Source: Tateyamaria omphalii (GTDB lineage Bacteria > Pseudomonadota > Alphaproteobacteria > Rhodobacterales > Rhodobacteraceae). From it: a stretch of 64,000 nt of DNA. Positions 7,788-22,092 of the stretch are shown one piece after another (position 1 is the stretch's first letter; every line of letters starts with the position of its first letter). The notes under the pieces were generated by a model. That model saw only the letters and a list, made by a program, of their open reading frames with translations. It was not told the DNA's origin and made no database searches. The stretch is taken from the NCBI RefSeq assembly GCF_001969365.1, contig NZ_CP019312.1, forward strand, positions 3,757,001 to 3,821,000, given 5' to 3'. The position numbers were made by a program, and so were the translations under genes.

Positions 7788-9377
7788 ATGGCAGACGGAC
7801 AAGACTGGTGGCGTGGGTCGGTGACCTATCAGATCTATCCCCGGTCCTTTATGGACGCGGATGGCGACGGGATTGGCGACATCAAGGGCATCATGGACCG
7901 GTTGGGCCATGTGGCGTCGCTGGGGGTCGATGCGATCTGGTTGAGCCCGGTATTCCCGTCGCCGATGGCCGACATGGGGTATGATGTTTCGGATTATCTG
8001 GACATCGATCCGAGTTTTGGCACGCTTGCAGAATTTGATGCCATGGTTGCCAAAGCCCATGATCTGGGTCTGAAGGTCATCATTGATCAGGTGTTGAGCC
8101 ATGCGTCTGACCAGCATGCGTTGTTTACCGAGAGCCGTCAGAGCCGGGACAACCCCAAGGCCGACTGGTTCATCTGGGCCGATCCGAACCCCGATGGCAC
8201 ACCGCCCAACAACTGGCTGTCGATCTTTGGCGGTCCGGCCTGGACCTGGGATTCCCGCCGTCGCCAATATTACATGCACAATTTTCTGAAAGAGCAGCCG
8301 GATTGGAATTTCCACAATCCGGAGGTTCAGGATTACCTGCTGGATTGCGTGCGCTTCTGGCTGGAGCGCGGGGTGGATGGGTTTCGGTTGGATACCGTGA
8401 ACTTCTATTTCCACGACCATTTGTTACGCGACAACGCAGCCAATCCATCGGATTGGGCGCAAGACGCCGTGCGCCCGTTCGAGATGCAGTACACGCTGTT
8501 TTCGAAGAACCGGCCGGAGAATCTTGGGTTTCTGAAGCGGTTGCGTGATTTGCTGGACGAATATGATGCCCGCACGATGGTGGGCGAGGTGGGTGACAGT
8601 CACCATGCCATTGATATCATGGGGCAATATACGTCGGGCCATCGTCTGCACATGGCCTACAGCTTTGAGATGTTGGGGCCCGATTTCTCGCCCAAGCATT
8701 TCCGCGAGCGGATTGAGGCGTTTTTCCGCGATGCGCCGGAGGGGTGGCCGTGCTGGGCGTTTTCGAACCATGATGTTCCGCGCCATGTTGGCCGCTGGCT
8801 GGCGCATGGCGTGGATCAGGATGCGCTGGCCAAGCAGGCGGCGGCGCTGCTTTTGAGCTTTGAGGGGTCGATCTGCATCTATCAGGGGGAAGAGCTAGGG
8901 CAGGTCGATACGGTCCTGAGCTTTGACGAGTTGACCGACCCCGAGGGCATCAATTTCTGGCCGGAGAAGACAGGGCGCGATGGCTGCCGGACTCCGATGA
9001 TGTGGGAGGCGGATGCGCCGAATGGCGGCTTTAGCCAGGCCAACCGCACGTGGCTGCCGGTGAAGGCGCCTCAGCAAGCGCGGGCCGTGTCAGCGCAGGG
9101 GGGGAACAGCGTTCTGGCGTTCTATCGCGAGATGCTGGCGCTGCGCCGCGGGACGCAGGATTTGCGGGCGGGCAAGACGGTGTTTCTTGATCTGCCGGAA
9201 CCCGTGCTAGGGTTTATGCGAGGGGAGAACATGATGTGCATTTACAACCTGTCGCCTGATCCGGTCACCGTGGCGCTGCCCCATGCGGTGACGTCTGTTC
9301 TGGATCAATCGGCGCAGGTCGATGGTGCGCAAGTCACACTTGGTGGCAGCGGGTTTTTGATCGGGCGCGTCGCCTGA
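7788..9377 (+). CDS. GH13 alpha-glucosidase
   Basis: The 529-residue enzyme belongs to the GH13 oligo-1,6-glucosidase/alpha-glucosidase group. It starts WWRGSVTYQIYPRSFMDADG and shows GFRLDTV with the nucleophile Asp near residue 202, GEVGD with the acid/base Glu near 267, and FSNHDVPR with the transition-state Asp near 328. There is no signal peptide, so it acts in the cytoplasm on imported or glycogen-derived oligosaccharides. AGGGG lies upstream of the ATG at 7788; a TTG two codons earlier is less likely. It opens the glycogen operon and its TGA overlaps the glgB start as TGATG. It may be aglA-like, but the glucoside-transporter genes usual for that locus are absent here. Confidence 0.9.
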   Translation: MADGQDWWRGSVTYQIYPRSFMDADGDGIGDIKGIMDRLGHVASLGVDAIWLSPVFPSPMADMGYDVSDYLDIDPSFGTLAEFDAMVAKAHDLGLKVIIDQVLSHASDQHALFTESRQSRDNPKADWFIWADPNPDGTPPNNWLSIFGGPAWTWDSRRRQYYMHNFLKEQPDWNFHNPEVQDYLLDCVRFWLERGVDGFRLDTVNFYFHDHLLRDNAANPSDWAQDAVRPFEMQYTLFSKNRPENLGFLKRLRDLLDEYDARTMVGEVGDSHHAIDIMGQYTSGHRLHMAYSFEMLGPDFSPKHFRERIEAFFRDAPEGWPCWAFSNHDVPRHVGRWLAHGVDQDALAKQAAALLLSFEGSICIYQGEELGQVDTVLSFDELTDPEGINFWPEKTGRDGCRTPMMWEADAPNGGFSQANRTWLPVKAPQQARAVSAQGGNSVLAFYREMLALRRGTQDLRAGKTVFLDLPEPVLGFMRGENMMCIYNLSPDPVTVALPHAVTSVLDQSAQVDGAQVTLGGSGFLIGRVA

Positions 9378-11569
9378 TGGGTGGGGCGGAGACCAAGACC
9401 CTGCCGCCCCATATGACCCAAGGGGATGTCGATGCGCTGCTAGAGGCGCGCCATGACCGCCCCTTTGATGTGCTTGGTCTGCACAAGACAGACCGTGCGG
9501 CGTGGTGCGTTGCCCTTGTGCCGGATGCGGTGCAGATTGTGGCGACCTTGGGGCGCAAAGCCGTGCCTCTCGACCGTGTGAAAGGGCCGCTTTTTGCGGG
9601 CAAGGTGCCCAATTCGAAATCTGCATATGCGTTAACTGCGATCCATGCAGACGGGTCCGAATGGTCTTTTGACGATCCCTATCGTTTTGGTCCGATCCTG
9701 AGTGATCTGGATCAGCATCTGATCAGTGAGGGCACGCATCGGCAGTTATGGCAGGCGCTGGGCGCGCATGTGATGGAGCTGGACGGCGTTGCGGGCACGC
9801 ACTTTGCCGTCTGGGCGCCCAATGCGGTGCGCGTGTCCGTTGTGGGCGATTTCAACATCTGGGACGGGCGCCGCCACCCGATGCGCCGTGTGGGCGAGAC
9901 GGGCGTGTGGGAGATTTTCCTGCCCGGTATCGCCGAAGGTGATCTGTATAAATACGAGATCGCGCCGCAGGACGGTGCGCCGTTTCTCAAGGCCGATCCG
10001 TTGGCGTTTGGGGCGCAGCACCCGCCCGAGACGTCGTCGGTCGTGCGGGACATTTCGGGCTACGGTTGGGACGATGCGGAGTGGATGGCGCAGCGCGGTG
10101 CGGTGCAGAGCCGGGACAAGCCGATTTCCATCTACGAGGTGCATCTCGGGTCTTGGCGGCACACGCCTGATGGGCGACGGCTGAGCTATCGCGAATTGGC
10201 GACCGAACTGGTCGAGTACGCCAAGTGGATGGGCTTCACCCATCTGGAGTTTCTGCCGATCAGCGAGTTTCCCTTTGACGGGTCATGGGGGTATCAGCCC
10301 CTTGGTCTGTATGCCCCCACCATCCGCTTTGGCCCGCCGCATGAGTTTCGCGATCTGGTCGAGGCGGCGCACAAGGCGGGGCTGGGTGTGATCCTGGACT
10401 GGGTGCCGGGGCACTTTCCGTCGGACGCCCATGGGCTGGCGGAGTTCGATGGCACGCATTTGTACGAACATGCCGACCCGCGCGAGGGGTTTCATCAGGA
10501 CTGGAACACGCTGATCTACAACTACGGGCGGCGCGAGGTGAAGAACCACCTGACCGCCAACGCGCTGTATTGGTTCAAGGAATATCATATCGACGGGCTG
10601 CGCGTGGATGCGGTGGCGTCCATGCTCTATCGCGATTATTCGCGTGATGACGGGCAATGGGTGCCCAACAAGGACGGCGGGCGCGAGAATTACGAGGCCA
10701 TTGATGTCCTGAAAGAGATGAATACCGTCTGCTATGGCGAGGTTGACGGGATCATGACCGTGGCCGAGGAAAGCACGGCCTTTCCCGGCGTGTCGTCGCC
10801 GGTGGATGCCGGTGGCCTTGGCTTTGGCTACAAGTGGAACATGGGGTGGATGAACGACACCCTGCGGTACATCGAAAAGGACCCCATTCACCGCAAGCAC
10901 GATCATCATTTGATGACCTTTCCGATTGATTACTCATTCTCGGAAAACTTCGTGCTGCCGATCAGCCATGACGAGGTGGTTCATGGCAAAGGGTCGATGA
11001 TTGCCAAGATGCCCGGCGATGAGTGGGAGAAGTTCGCCAACCTGCGCGCCTATTACGGTTTCATGTGGGGGCATCCCGGCAAGAAGCTGCTGTTCATGGG
11101 CTGTGAGTTTGGACAGTGGGCCGAGTGGAACCATGATGCGACCTTGGATTGGGATGCGCTGCACGGGCCGCAGCAGAAGGGGGTGCAAGCGCTGGTGCGC
11201 GATCTGAACCACCTCTATCGCGACACGCCTGCGTTGCATCGGCGCGATTGCGATCCGTCCGGGTTTCAATGGATAGCGAATGACCCGGATCAATCCCTGA
11301 CTGCCTTCATGCGGCGGGGCGCGGAGGATGATGCGCCGGTGATTGTGGTGTGTAATTTCACCCCGGTGGAGCGCCAGTGGCGCATCGGTGTGCCGGTGTC
11401 TGGAACCTGGGAGGAGGTTCTGAACACCGACGCTGCGGCCTATGGCGGCGGGAACCGGGGCAACGGGGGGGCCGTTCAAACCCAGACGGGTGATTGGGAC
11501 GGTCAGCCGCAATTTGCGGACGTCACGGCGCCGCCTTTGGCCACGGTGATGTTCCGACATGAAATTTAG
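9377..11569 (+). CDS. glgB: 1,4-alpha-glucan branching enzyme
   Basis: GlgB (730 residues, typical length) cuts alpha-1,4 chains and rejoins them as alpha-1,6 branches in glycogen. An N-terminal CBM48 module contains GTHFAVWAPNAVRVSVVGDFN. The GH13 barrel has the EFLPISEFPFDGSWGYQPLG signature, DGLRVDAVASMLYRDYSR (nucleophile Asp near 411), VAEES (Glu near 464) and ISHDEVVHGKGS. It is the second gene of the operon, with the start ATG sharing one base with the preceding stop. Transcription probably comes from the LacI-type controlled promoter. Confidence 0.97.
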   Translation: MGGAETKTLPPHMTQGDVDALLEARHDRPFDVLGLHKTDRAAWCVALVPDAVQIVATLGRKAVPLDRVKGPLFAGKVPNSKSAYALTAIHADGSEWSFDDPYRFGPILSDLDQHLISEGTHRQLWQALGAHVMELDGVAGTHFAVWAPNAVRVSVVGDFNIWDGRRHPMRRVGETGVWEIFLPGIAEGDLYKYEIAPQDGAPFLKADPLAFGAQHPPETSSVVRDISGYGWDDAEWMAQRGAVQSRDKPISIYEVHLGSWRHTPDGRRLSYRELATELVEYAKWMGFTHLEFLPISEFPFDGSWGYQPLGLYAPTIRFGPPHEFRDLVEAAHKAGLGVILDWVPGHFPSDAHGLAEFDGTHLYEHADPREGFHQDWNTLIYNYGRREVKNHLTANALYWFKEYHIDGLRVDAVASMLYRDYSRDDGQWVPNKDGGRENYEAIDVLKEMNTVCYGEVDGIMTVAEESTAFPGVSSPVDAGGLGFGYKWNMGWMNDTLRYIEKDPIHRKHDHHLMTFPIDYSFSENFVLPISHDEVVHGKGSMIAKMPGDEWEKFANLRAYYGFMWGHPGKKLLFMGCEFGQWAEWNHDATLDWDALHGPQQKGVQALVRDLNHLYRDTPALHRRDCDPSGFQWIANDPDQSLTAFMRRGAEDDAPVIVVCNFTPVERQWRIGVPVSGTWEEVLNTDAAAYGGGNRGNGGAVQTQTGDWDGQPQFADVTAPPLATVMFRHEI

Positions 11570-11581
11570 GGAGGATTGGAT

Positions 11582-12841
11582 ATGGTGGACACGACACGGC
11601 TGTCGCAAAGGTCGATGGCCTTTGTGCTGGCGGGGGGGCGCGGGTCGCGCCTGAAAGAGTTGACCGACCGGCGGGTGAAACCGGCGGTGTATTTCGGCGG
11701 CAAGACGCGAATTGTGGATTTTGCCCTGTCCAATGCGGTGAATTCCGGTATCCGTCGCATGGCGCTGGCCACCCAGTACAAGGCACACTCGCTGATCCGC
11801 CATTGCCAGCGGGGGTGGAGTTTCTTCCGCGCCGAGCGGAACGAGTTTCTGGACATCCTGCCCGCGTCCCAGCGTGTGTCAGAAGAGATGTGGTATCGTG
11901 GCACGGCGGATGCGGTGACCCAGAACATCGACATCGTCGACAGCTACGATATTGAATATATTGTCATTCTGGCCGGTGATCACATCTATAAGATGGATTA
12001 CGAGGTCATGTTGCGCCAGCATGTGGAGCAGGGGGCGGATGTGACAGTGGGCTGCCTGACGGTGCCGCGCGAAGAGGCGAGTGCATTTGGCGTGATGGGC
12101 GTGGACGCGCAGAGCCGGATCACGTCATTTCTGGAAAAGCCCGCTGATCCGCCTGCGACACCCGAGGATCCGACCAAGGCGTTGGCGTCGATGGGCATTT
12201 ACGTCTTTAGCTGGAAATTCCTGCGTGAGCTTTTGATAAGGGACGCCGAGGATCCGAATTCAAGCCATGATTTCGGGCACGACCTGATCCCGGACATCGT
12301 GAAGAACGGCAAGGCCGTCGCCCACCGTTTTGATGACAGTTGTGTGCGGGCCGAAGAGGCGCCCAGCTACTGGCGCGATGTGGGGACGCTGGATGCCTTC
12401 TGGGAAGCCAATATCGACCTGACCGACTTCACGCCCGAGCTGGATTTGTGGGATCAGCACTGGCCGATCTGGACCTATTCCGAAAGTGTGCCGCCCGCGA
12501 AGTTCATCCATGATGAGAAGGACCGGCGCGGGGTGGCGATTTCGTCTATGGTGTCGGGCGGCTGTATCATTTCGGGGACCGAGGTGCGCAATTCGCTGCT
12601 GTTCACCGATGTGCATACCAATTCCTATGCCGTACTGGATCATTCCGTCGTCCTGCCCAACGTGGTCATCCACCGGTCGGCCCGGCTGCGCAAATGCGTG
12701 ATTGACCGGGGGGTGGAGATCCCCACAGGTCTGGTGGTGGGCGAGGATCCGTTGGAGGACGCGAAACATTTCCGGGTGTCCGACAAGGGTACGACCCTGA
12801 TCACCGCCCCGATGGTGGAGGCGTGGAAGGCGGCCCAATGA
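11582..12841 (+). CDS. glgC: Glucose-1-phosphate adenylyltransferase
   Basis: This 419-residue protein makes ADP-glucose, the committed step of glycogen synthesis. The nucleotidyltransferase signature [20 protein letters not shown] is near the N-terminus, followed by [27 protein letters not shown] and [15 protein letters not shown] and a C-terminal left-handed beta-helix region ([12 protein letters not shown] onward) complete it. TAGGGAGGA ends six bases before the ATG at 11582; a TTG two codons earlier is possible but too close to that site. The stop overlaps the glgA ATG by four bases. Confidence 0.97.
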   Translation: MVDTTRLSQRSMAFVLAGGRGSRLKELTDRRVKPAVYFGGKTRIVDFALSNAVNSGIRRMALATQYKAHSLIRHCQRGWSFFRAERNEFLDILPASQRVSEEMWYRGTADAVTQNIDIVDSYDIEYIVILAGDHIYKMDYEVMLRQHVEQGADVTVGCLTVPREEASAFGVMGVDAQSRITSFLEKPADPPATPEDPTKALASMGIYVFSWKFLRELLIRDAEDPNSSHDFGHDLIPDIVKNGKAVAHRFDDSCVRAEEAPSYWRDVGTLDAFWEANIDLTDFTPELDLWDQHWPIWTYSESVPPAKFIHDEKDRRGVAISSMVSGGCIISGTEVRNSLLFTDVHTNSYAVLDHSVVLPNVVIHRSARLRKCVIDRGVEIPTGLVVGEDPLEDAKHFRVSDKGTTLITAPMVEAWKAAQ

Positions 12842-14258
12842 CACGCGTTCTGTCCGTCGCTTCGGAATGTGCGCCGCTGGTCAAGACTGGCGGCCTTGCA
12901 GATGTGGCCGGTGCCTTGCCCGCGGCGCTTGCGCCCCTGGGCGTGGATATGCGGACCCTGTTGCCGGGCTATCCGGCTGTGATGGATGCGCTTGGGGCGG
13001 CAGATGTCGTTGCCGAGGTTGGCGATCTGTTTGGCGGCTCGGCTTGTCTGCTGGCGGGAGAGGCGGCGGGGCTGGACCTGTTTGTGCTGGACGCGCCGCT
13101 TCTGTTTGACCGGGGGGCCGGGATATACCTGAATGGCGATGGCGTTGATTGGCCCGACAACCCCGAACGCTTTGCCGCGCTGTGCCGGGTGGCGGCGGAT
13201 TTGGCCGCAGGGTCCTTGGGCCATTGGCGCCCTGATCTGGTGCATTGCCATGATTGGCAGGCGGGGTTGGTGCCATACTACCTGAAGCGCAATGCAGTGG
13301 GCGTGCCGAGTGTCCTGACCATTCACAATATCGCCTTTCAGGGCCTTGTGCCCATGGACCGCGCCAAGGCGCTGGGCATTGCCAAGGCGGACCTGACCCG
13401 CGAGGGCGTCGAATACTGGGGGCAGATTTCGGCGTTGAAGGCGGGGTTGCTGCACGCGGATCGGCTGACCACCGTGTCGCCCACCTATGCCCGCGAGTTG
13501 ATGACGCCGGAGTTCGGGATGGGTCTGGATGGTGTCTTGCAGAGCCGCAAGGCTGACTTGTCGGGCATTCTGAACGGCATTGATCTGGACGTGTGGTCGC
13601 CCGAGGTGGATGGCCATATCCGCCCCTACAAGACACTGCGCGGGAAGGCGGCGAACAAGGCGCCGCTGCGCGCCGAGTTCGGGTTGCCTGAGGCAGCTGG
13701 GCCGCTGTGTGTTGTCGTGTCCCGGCTGACGGCGCAAAAGGGGCTGGACCTGCTTTTGGATGCGTTGCCGGCGCTTTTGGACCGGGGCGGGCAATTGGCG
13801 CTGCTGGGGTCGGGTGATCCGGCGCTTGAGGCTGCCTTTGCCAGCTATGACCATCCCGGTGTTGCGGTCCGCATCGGCTATGACGAGGCGCTGTCGCACC
13901 GGATGATGGCGGGGGGCGATGCGATTTTGGTGCCATCGCGGTTCGAGCCGTGCGGGCTGACGCAATTGTACGGTCTGCGCTACGGTACGTTGCCTGTGGT
14001 CGCCCTGACCGGCGGGCTGGCCGATACCGTGATCCCGGCGACGCCTGCCACGATGGCAAAAGGGGTGGCGACGGGCCTGCAATTTCATCCGGTGACGGCG
14101 GATGCGCTCTCAAACGCGCTGATGCAGCTTTGTGACCTTTTCGAAACGCCCAAGCTGTGGTCAAAGATGCAGCGAAATGCGATGGCGCAGCCCGTGGGGT
14201 GGGCGCCGTCGGCTGCGGCCTATGCTGCGCTGTATGATGACTTGGTGAAGGCTGCCGA

Positions 14259-14262
<4 letters not shown>
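12838..14262 (+). CDS. glgA: Glycogen synthase (ADP-glucose)
   Basis: The 474-residue GT5 glycosyltransferase extends glycogen chains from ADP-glucose. It shows the [16 protein letters not shown] loop that binds ADP-glucose near residues 17-32, [12 protein letters not shown], and the C-terminal [18 protein letters not shown] motif with the conserved Glu. The ATG at 12838 overlaps the glgC stop as ATGA. It lies fourth in the operon, and its own stop overlaps glgX by four bases. Translational coupling of glgC-glgA-glgX-pgm is likely. Confidence 0.97.
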
Positions 14263-18019
<3,757 letters not shown>

Positions 18020-18034
18020 TGTGACCAAGGGCGG

Positions 18035-20788
18035 CTAGTCCGCCGCCCGCTGCACCCCTTCGACGATGGCGGCGCGCAGTTTCTTTTCCAGCGTCTTCTG
18101 CTTGGCCTCGGAGTAGTATTTCAGGCCGAACATGTCCTTGACGTAGAAGGTATCGACCACCTGTTCGCCATAGGTCGCGATGACCGCGTTGGCGATATAG
18201 ACGTTGGATGCCGCGAGTGTCCGCGTCAGATCGTGCAGCAGGCCGGGGCGGTCGCGGGTGTCGACCTCGATGATCGTGTAAATGTCGGACCCTTCGTTGT
18301 CGAAGGTGATATGGGTCGGGACCCTGAACGCCTTTTCGCGTTTCTTGACCTTGTCGCGGTCCTTGATCGCGTCGCGCGTGACAACCTCGCCCGCAAGTGT
18401 GCGTTCGATCATCTTGCGCAGGCGGGGCAGGCGTGCGGCGTCGTAGGGGTTGCCGTCGGCGTCCTGGATCCAGAAGGCATCGGTCACGAACCCATCGGAT
18501 GTGGTGTAGCTGCGTGCGTCGACGATGTTGGCGCCGACGAGGGCCAGTGCTCCGGTGAGGCGGGCAAAGATGCCGGGATGGTCGGGCATGACGAAACAGG
18601 CGCGGGTGGCATCGCGGTCCTCGTCCGGGTGGAGGTCCATGACGATTTCGTTTTCGCCGATGTTCTTGAGCAGGTTGGCAAACACCAAATGGGCAGTGAC
18701 GTGCAGCCCCTGCCAATAGGCATCGTAATGACGGGCAACTTCGGTTTGCACGTCCTTGCGTGCCCAGTCCGACAGTTCCGCACGCAGCGCCTTTTTCGCC
18801 TCCGCCCCGCGACCCGCACGGGTCAGCGCCTCCATCCCGTCCTCGAGCGCGCGGCGGGTCTGGCGGTAAAGTGCGCGGATCAGCACGGCCTTCCAGTTGT
18901 TCCAGGTGGTGGGGCCGACGCCGCGGATGTCGCAGACAGTCAGCACGCACAGCAGGTCGAGCCGTTTGACCGTCTGCACCGCCTTGGCAAAGTCGCGCAC
19001 GGTGCGGGGGTCGGCGATGTCGCGTTTCTGGGCCATGTCAGACATCAGAAGGTGGTAGCGCACCAGCCATTCGACCGTATCCACCTCGTCCTGCTTCAGG
19101 CCGAGACGCGGGGCAATCTTGCGCACCATTTGCGCGCCCAGGATCGAATGGTCCTCCTCCCGCCCCTTGCCAATGTCGTGCAGAAGGAGTGCCACGTAGA
19201 GCACCTTGCGGTTTACGCCGTCCTTCAGGATGGATGAGGCGACGGGCAGGTCTTCTTCCAGCTCATCGCGTTCGATCATCGCAAGCTGGGCGATGCATTG
19301 GATGATGTGTTCGTCCACCGTGTAGGAGTGGTACATGTTGAACTGCATCATTGCGACGATGTGTTCAAACTCGGGGATGAAGGTGGCCAGCATCCCCAGC
19401 TCGTTCATCCGCCGCAAGGCCCGTTCCGGGTTGCCGTGTTTCAAGAGCAGGTCGAGAAAGATGCGCTGCGCCTCGGGGTCCTTGCGCATGCCATCATCGA
19501 CAAGATCCAGATGCGACTTGATCAGTCGCATGGCGTCGGGGTGGATCAGCATGCCGGTGCGCAGCGCTTCCTCGAAAATGCGCAGGAGGTTCAGCTTGTC
19601 CGTCAGGAAAGCCGCGTCATCCTCGATCGCAAGTCGGTTGTTGATCACCTGATAACCCGCCTTGGCCCGCGGCTTGCGCTTGAACAGCCGGTCCAGCAGC
19701 GGCTCGGCCTTCAGGTGATCGGCCTCCAGCTTGGTCAGGAAGATGCGTGTCAGGTCGCCCACTTCGGTGGCGTGCAGGAAATAGTCCTGCATGAACCGTT
19801 CCACGCCGCGCCGTCCGGCCGCGTCCTCGTATCCCATCGCATCTGCCACGGTGACCTGCATGTCGAAGGTCAGTTGTTCTGTGGCCCGGCCCGACAGCAG
19901 GTGCAGATGGCAGCGTGTGGCCCAGAGGAAATCCTCTGCCGCGACGAAGGCGTCAAATTCCTCGTCCGTGAAGAGGCCCAGGGGGACAAGTTCGGCAGCG
20001 TCCTGCACCTTGTGGATGTATTTGCCGATCCAGAACAGCGATTGCAGGTCGCGCAGCCCGCCCTTGCCCTCTTTCACGTTGGGTTCAACCACGTAACGCT
20101 GGCCCTGACGGGTGTGACGCGCGTCCCGTTCGGCCAGTTTCGCCTCGATAAAGGCGCGTTCGCTGCCTTCGAAAAGGTCGGTGCGCAGCTTGGTATCCAG
20201 CTTGGTTGCGAGGGCCGCGTCGCCAAAGAGAAACCGGTGTTCCAGCATGGCGGTGCGGATCGTGAAATCTTCGGCCCCAAGGCGCAGGCAGTCCCGCACT
20301 GTGCGGCTGGCGTGGCCCACCTTCAGCTTGAGGTCCCATAGGATGTAGAGCGTGGACTCAATCACGCTTTCCGCCCAGGGCGTGATCTTGTAGGGGGTCA
20401 GGAACAGCAGGTCGACGTCGGAAAACGGCGCCATCTCGCCCCGGCCATAGCCGCCGACGGCCAGCACGGCGAGCCGTTCGCTGTTTGTGGGGTTCGGGTT
20501 GGGGTGCATGCGCGTCTGCGCGGTGTGCAGCGCGGCATCGACCAGGCAATCGGTCAGGTATGTGTACGACCGTGTCGTGGGCCGCGCCGCAAACGGTGCT
20601 GTGCGGAAGGCGGTTGCAATAGCATCCCGCCCCGCCTTTTGCGCGGCCTTCAGATGCGCCACGACCGCTTTACGGTCGGGGTTGCTGGCCATCAACGCAT
20701 GGAAAGCGTCGCTATCGAAGATCTCGGTCGCGGCGCAAATCAGGTGTTGGTCGGGCGGGTCGGTTGCCTGAAGGGCGGTATTGTTCAA
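18035..20788 (-). CDS. glnD: PII uridylyltransferase / uridylyl-removing enzyme
   Basis: GlnD (917 residues) senses glutamine and adds or removes UMP on PII proteins. The nucleotidyltransferase domain has VGGYGRGEMAPFSDVDLLFL. The HD domain has LLLHDIGKGREEDHSILGAQ. Two ACT domains end the protein, beginning near MPDHPGIFARLTGALALVGA and DTRDRPGLLHDLTRTL. The start is a TTG at 20788 preceded by GGAGAG five bases away; no ATG fits better. It lies 29 bp downstream of the lipoprotein gene on the same strand and may be co-transcribed with it. Confidence 0.96.
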   Translation of the reverse strand: MNNTALQATDPPDQHLICAATEIFDSDAFHALMASNPDRKAVVAHLKAAQKAGRDAIATAFRTAPFAARPTTRSYTYLTDCLVDAALHTAQTRMHPNPNPTNSERLAVLAVGGYGRGEMAPFSDVDLLFLTPYKITPWAESVIESTLYILWDLKLKVGHASRTVRDCLRLGAEDFTIRTAMLEHRFLFGDAALATKLDTKLRTDLFEGSERAFIEAKLAERDARHTRQGQRYVVEPNVKEGKGGLRDLQSLFWIGKYIHKVQDAAELVPLGLFTDEEFDAFVAAEDFLWATRCHLHLLSGRATEQLTFDMQVTVADAMGYEDAAGRRGVERFMQDYFLHATEVGDLTRIFLTKLEADHLKAEPLLDRLFKRKPRAKAGYQVINNRLAIEDDAAFLTDKLNLLRIFEEALRTGMLIHPDAMRLIKSHLDLVDDGMRKDPEAQRIFLDLLLKHGNPERALRRMNELGMLATFIPEFEHIVAMMQFNMYHSYTVDEHIIQCIAQLAMIERDELEEDLPVASSILKDGVNRKVLYVALLLHDIGKGREEDHSILGAQMVRKIAPRLGLKQDEVDTVEWLVRYHLLMSDMAQKRDIADPRTVRDFAKAVQTVKRLDLLCVLTVCDIRGVGPTTWNNWKAVLIRALYRQTRRALEDGMEALTRAGRGAEAKKALRAELSDWARKDVQTEVARHYDAYWQGLHVTAHLVFANLLKNIGENEIVMDLHPDEDRDATRACFVMPDHPGIFARLTGALALVGANIVDARSYTTSDGFVTDAFWIQDADGNPYDAARLPRLRKMIERTLAGEVVTRDAIKDRDKVKKREKAFRVPTHITFDNEGSDIYTIIEVDTRDRPGLLHDLTRTLAASNVYIANAVIATYGEQVVDTFYVKDMFGLKYYSEAKQKTLEKKLRAAIVEGVQRAAD

Positions 20789-20817
20789 GGCGCTCTCCGT
20801 TTCGAGCGGCGGCAGAG

Positions 20818-22002
20818 TTAGAACCCTGCGCCGCCAAAGCCGCGTGGGGCTGGGTCGATCACGACGACTTTGTTGTCGCGCACTGTGGCCACGGCAAGCC
20901 CGCGTTCGTTCGTGCCGTCCTGGCGCAGCCGGAAGATGCCGGAGGCCCCCTGGAACCCGGACCCCTGGGTCAGCGCCGCGCCCGTCAGCGCCCCTGCGTT
21001 GCCCTGTGCGGCCAGGGCGCCGATCGCTGCAATCCCGTCAAAGGCCAGACCGGCCAGCGGGTGCGGGGCACTGCCATAGGCCGATTCGTATTGCGCCCGA
21101 AAGGCGCCCGCACGGTTCGGGTCAGGCAGCGCGAACCAGCCGCCCTGAATGCCCGGCAGGTCCAGCGTTTGGCGCGGGATGTCCCAGCGCGTCATGCCAA
21201 TGAACTGCGTAGCGGCGGGGTTAACCCCGGTTTCGGGCAGAAGTTGTGAAAGCAAAGGCAGGCCACCTGCGGGGGCGGCTGTCAGGAACACGGCGTTTGC
21301 ACCGGCATTATCGACCGCCGATTTGACCCGTGGCACGGCGGCGATCAGGCCCTGCTGCGACAGCGGGTAGTCCACCGTGCCCGTCACCGTTGCACCGCTG
21401 CGCGACGCGGCTTGCTGGATGGCGTTGCGCCCAAGCTGGCCTGCTACATCCTGTGCGTGCACCACGACGATGCGGTCCTTGCCTTGCCCGGCCGCATAGC
21501 TGACCAACCGGTCCGCTGTGTTGTTGAAGGTCGACCCCAGCACGAACACGTTGCCGCCCGCGATGGTCGTGTTGTTCGAAAAGGCCAGCACGTTCACATT
21601 TTGCGGGGCGACCGCGACCCCTGCGGCATTCGCAGCCTCGGCATAGAGCGGACCCAAAATGATCTGCGCGCCGTCATTCACCGCTTGGGCGGCCTGCGCG
21701 GCTGCCGTCTGTGCATTGCCTGCCGTGCCATAGACACGCAGGTCGATCTGTACCCCGCGCAGGTCGCGCATGGCGAGCCGGGCTGCATTTTCGAGGTTGT
21801 TTGCGAGCAGTTCGTCACTGGCCTGGCCCGATCCGCGTGGGACGAGAAGTGCAACAGGCACGGGTTGGGTCGTGTCAATCCGTGGCCCGCCTGCCGTGAT
21901 GCCGCCAATGGCTGCCGGATCGCAGGCCGCGAGCGCAAGGGCGGCAAATGGCAAGACCGCCCGCCGCACCGACTTGCGCAGCGATTTGAAAAACGCAAAC
22001 AT
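20818..22002 (-). CDS. Penicillin-binding protein activator-like lipoprotein (LppC/LpoA type)
   Basis: The 394-residue protein has a lipoprotein signal peptide (RAVLPFAALALAAC, lipobox LAAC, lipidated Cys at about 27) followed by a periplasmic-binding-protein fold. VPVALLVPRGSGQ opens the mature domain, and ILGPLYAEAANAAGVAVAPQ and KDRIVVVHAQDVAGQ match type 1 receptor ligand-binding/LpoA-like modules. In gamma-proteobacteria LpoA activates PBP1A from the outer membrane; a similar role here is inference. It is divergent from rsmI, the same neighbourhood in which LppC-family genes are often found. Confidence 0.75.
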   Translation of the reverse strand: MFAFFKSLRKSVRRAVLPFAALALAACDPAAIGGITAGGPRIDTTQPVPVALLVPRGSGQASDELLANNLENAARLAMRDLRGVQIDLRVYGTAGNAQTAAAQAAQAVNDGAQIILGPLYAEAANAAGVAVAPQNVNVLAFSNNTTIAGGNVFVLGSTFNNTADRLVSYAAGQGKDRIVVVHAQDVAGQLGRNAIQQAASRSGATVTGTVDYPLSQQGLIAAVPRVKSAVDNAGANAVFLTAAPAGGLPLLSQLLPETGVNPAATQFIGMTRWDIPRQTLDLPGIQGGWFALPDPNRAGAFRAQYESAYGSAPHPLAGLAFDGIAAIGALAAQGNAGALTGAALTQGSGFQGASGIFRLRQDGTNERGLAVATVRDNKVVVIDPAPRGFGGAGF

Positions 22003-22092
22003 GAACTGTCACTCCCATTGATGCAGGGCATGACATTGCCCCGCCCTGATATTTTGGGCGGATCATAGTGGTAAGGTGAGGCGGGTCCAGCT
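22003..22092. promoter_or_regulatory. Divergent promoter gap between lipoprotein gene and rsmI
   Basis: This 90-bp gap contains a small hairpin (CCGCCC 22041-22046 with GGGCGG 22056-22061). It also contains AGGTGAGG (22073-22080), which may serve rsmI although it is about 12 bases from its TTG. No clear promoter was picked. Confidence 0.3.

Noticed and set aside
18030..18044. Terminator between pgm and glnD
   Set aside because: The stem is only five base pairs with no T-run. The similar sequence near 50860 comes from both genes ending with Ala-Asp-stop codons.
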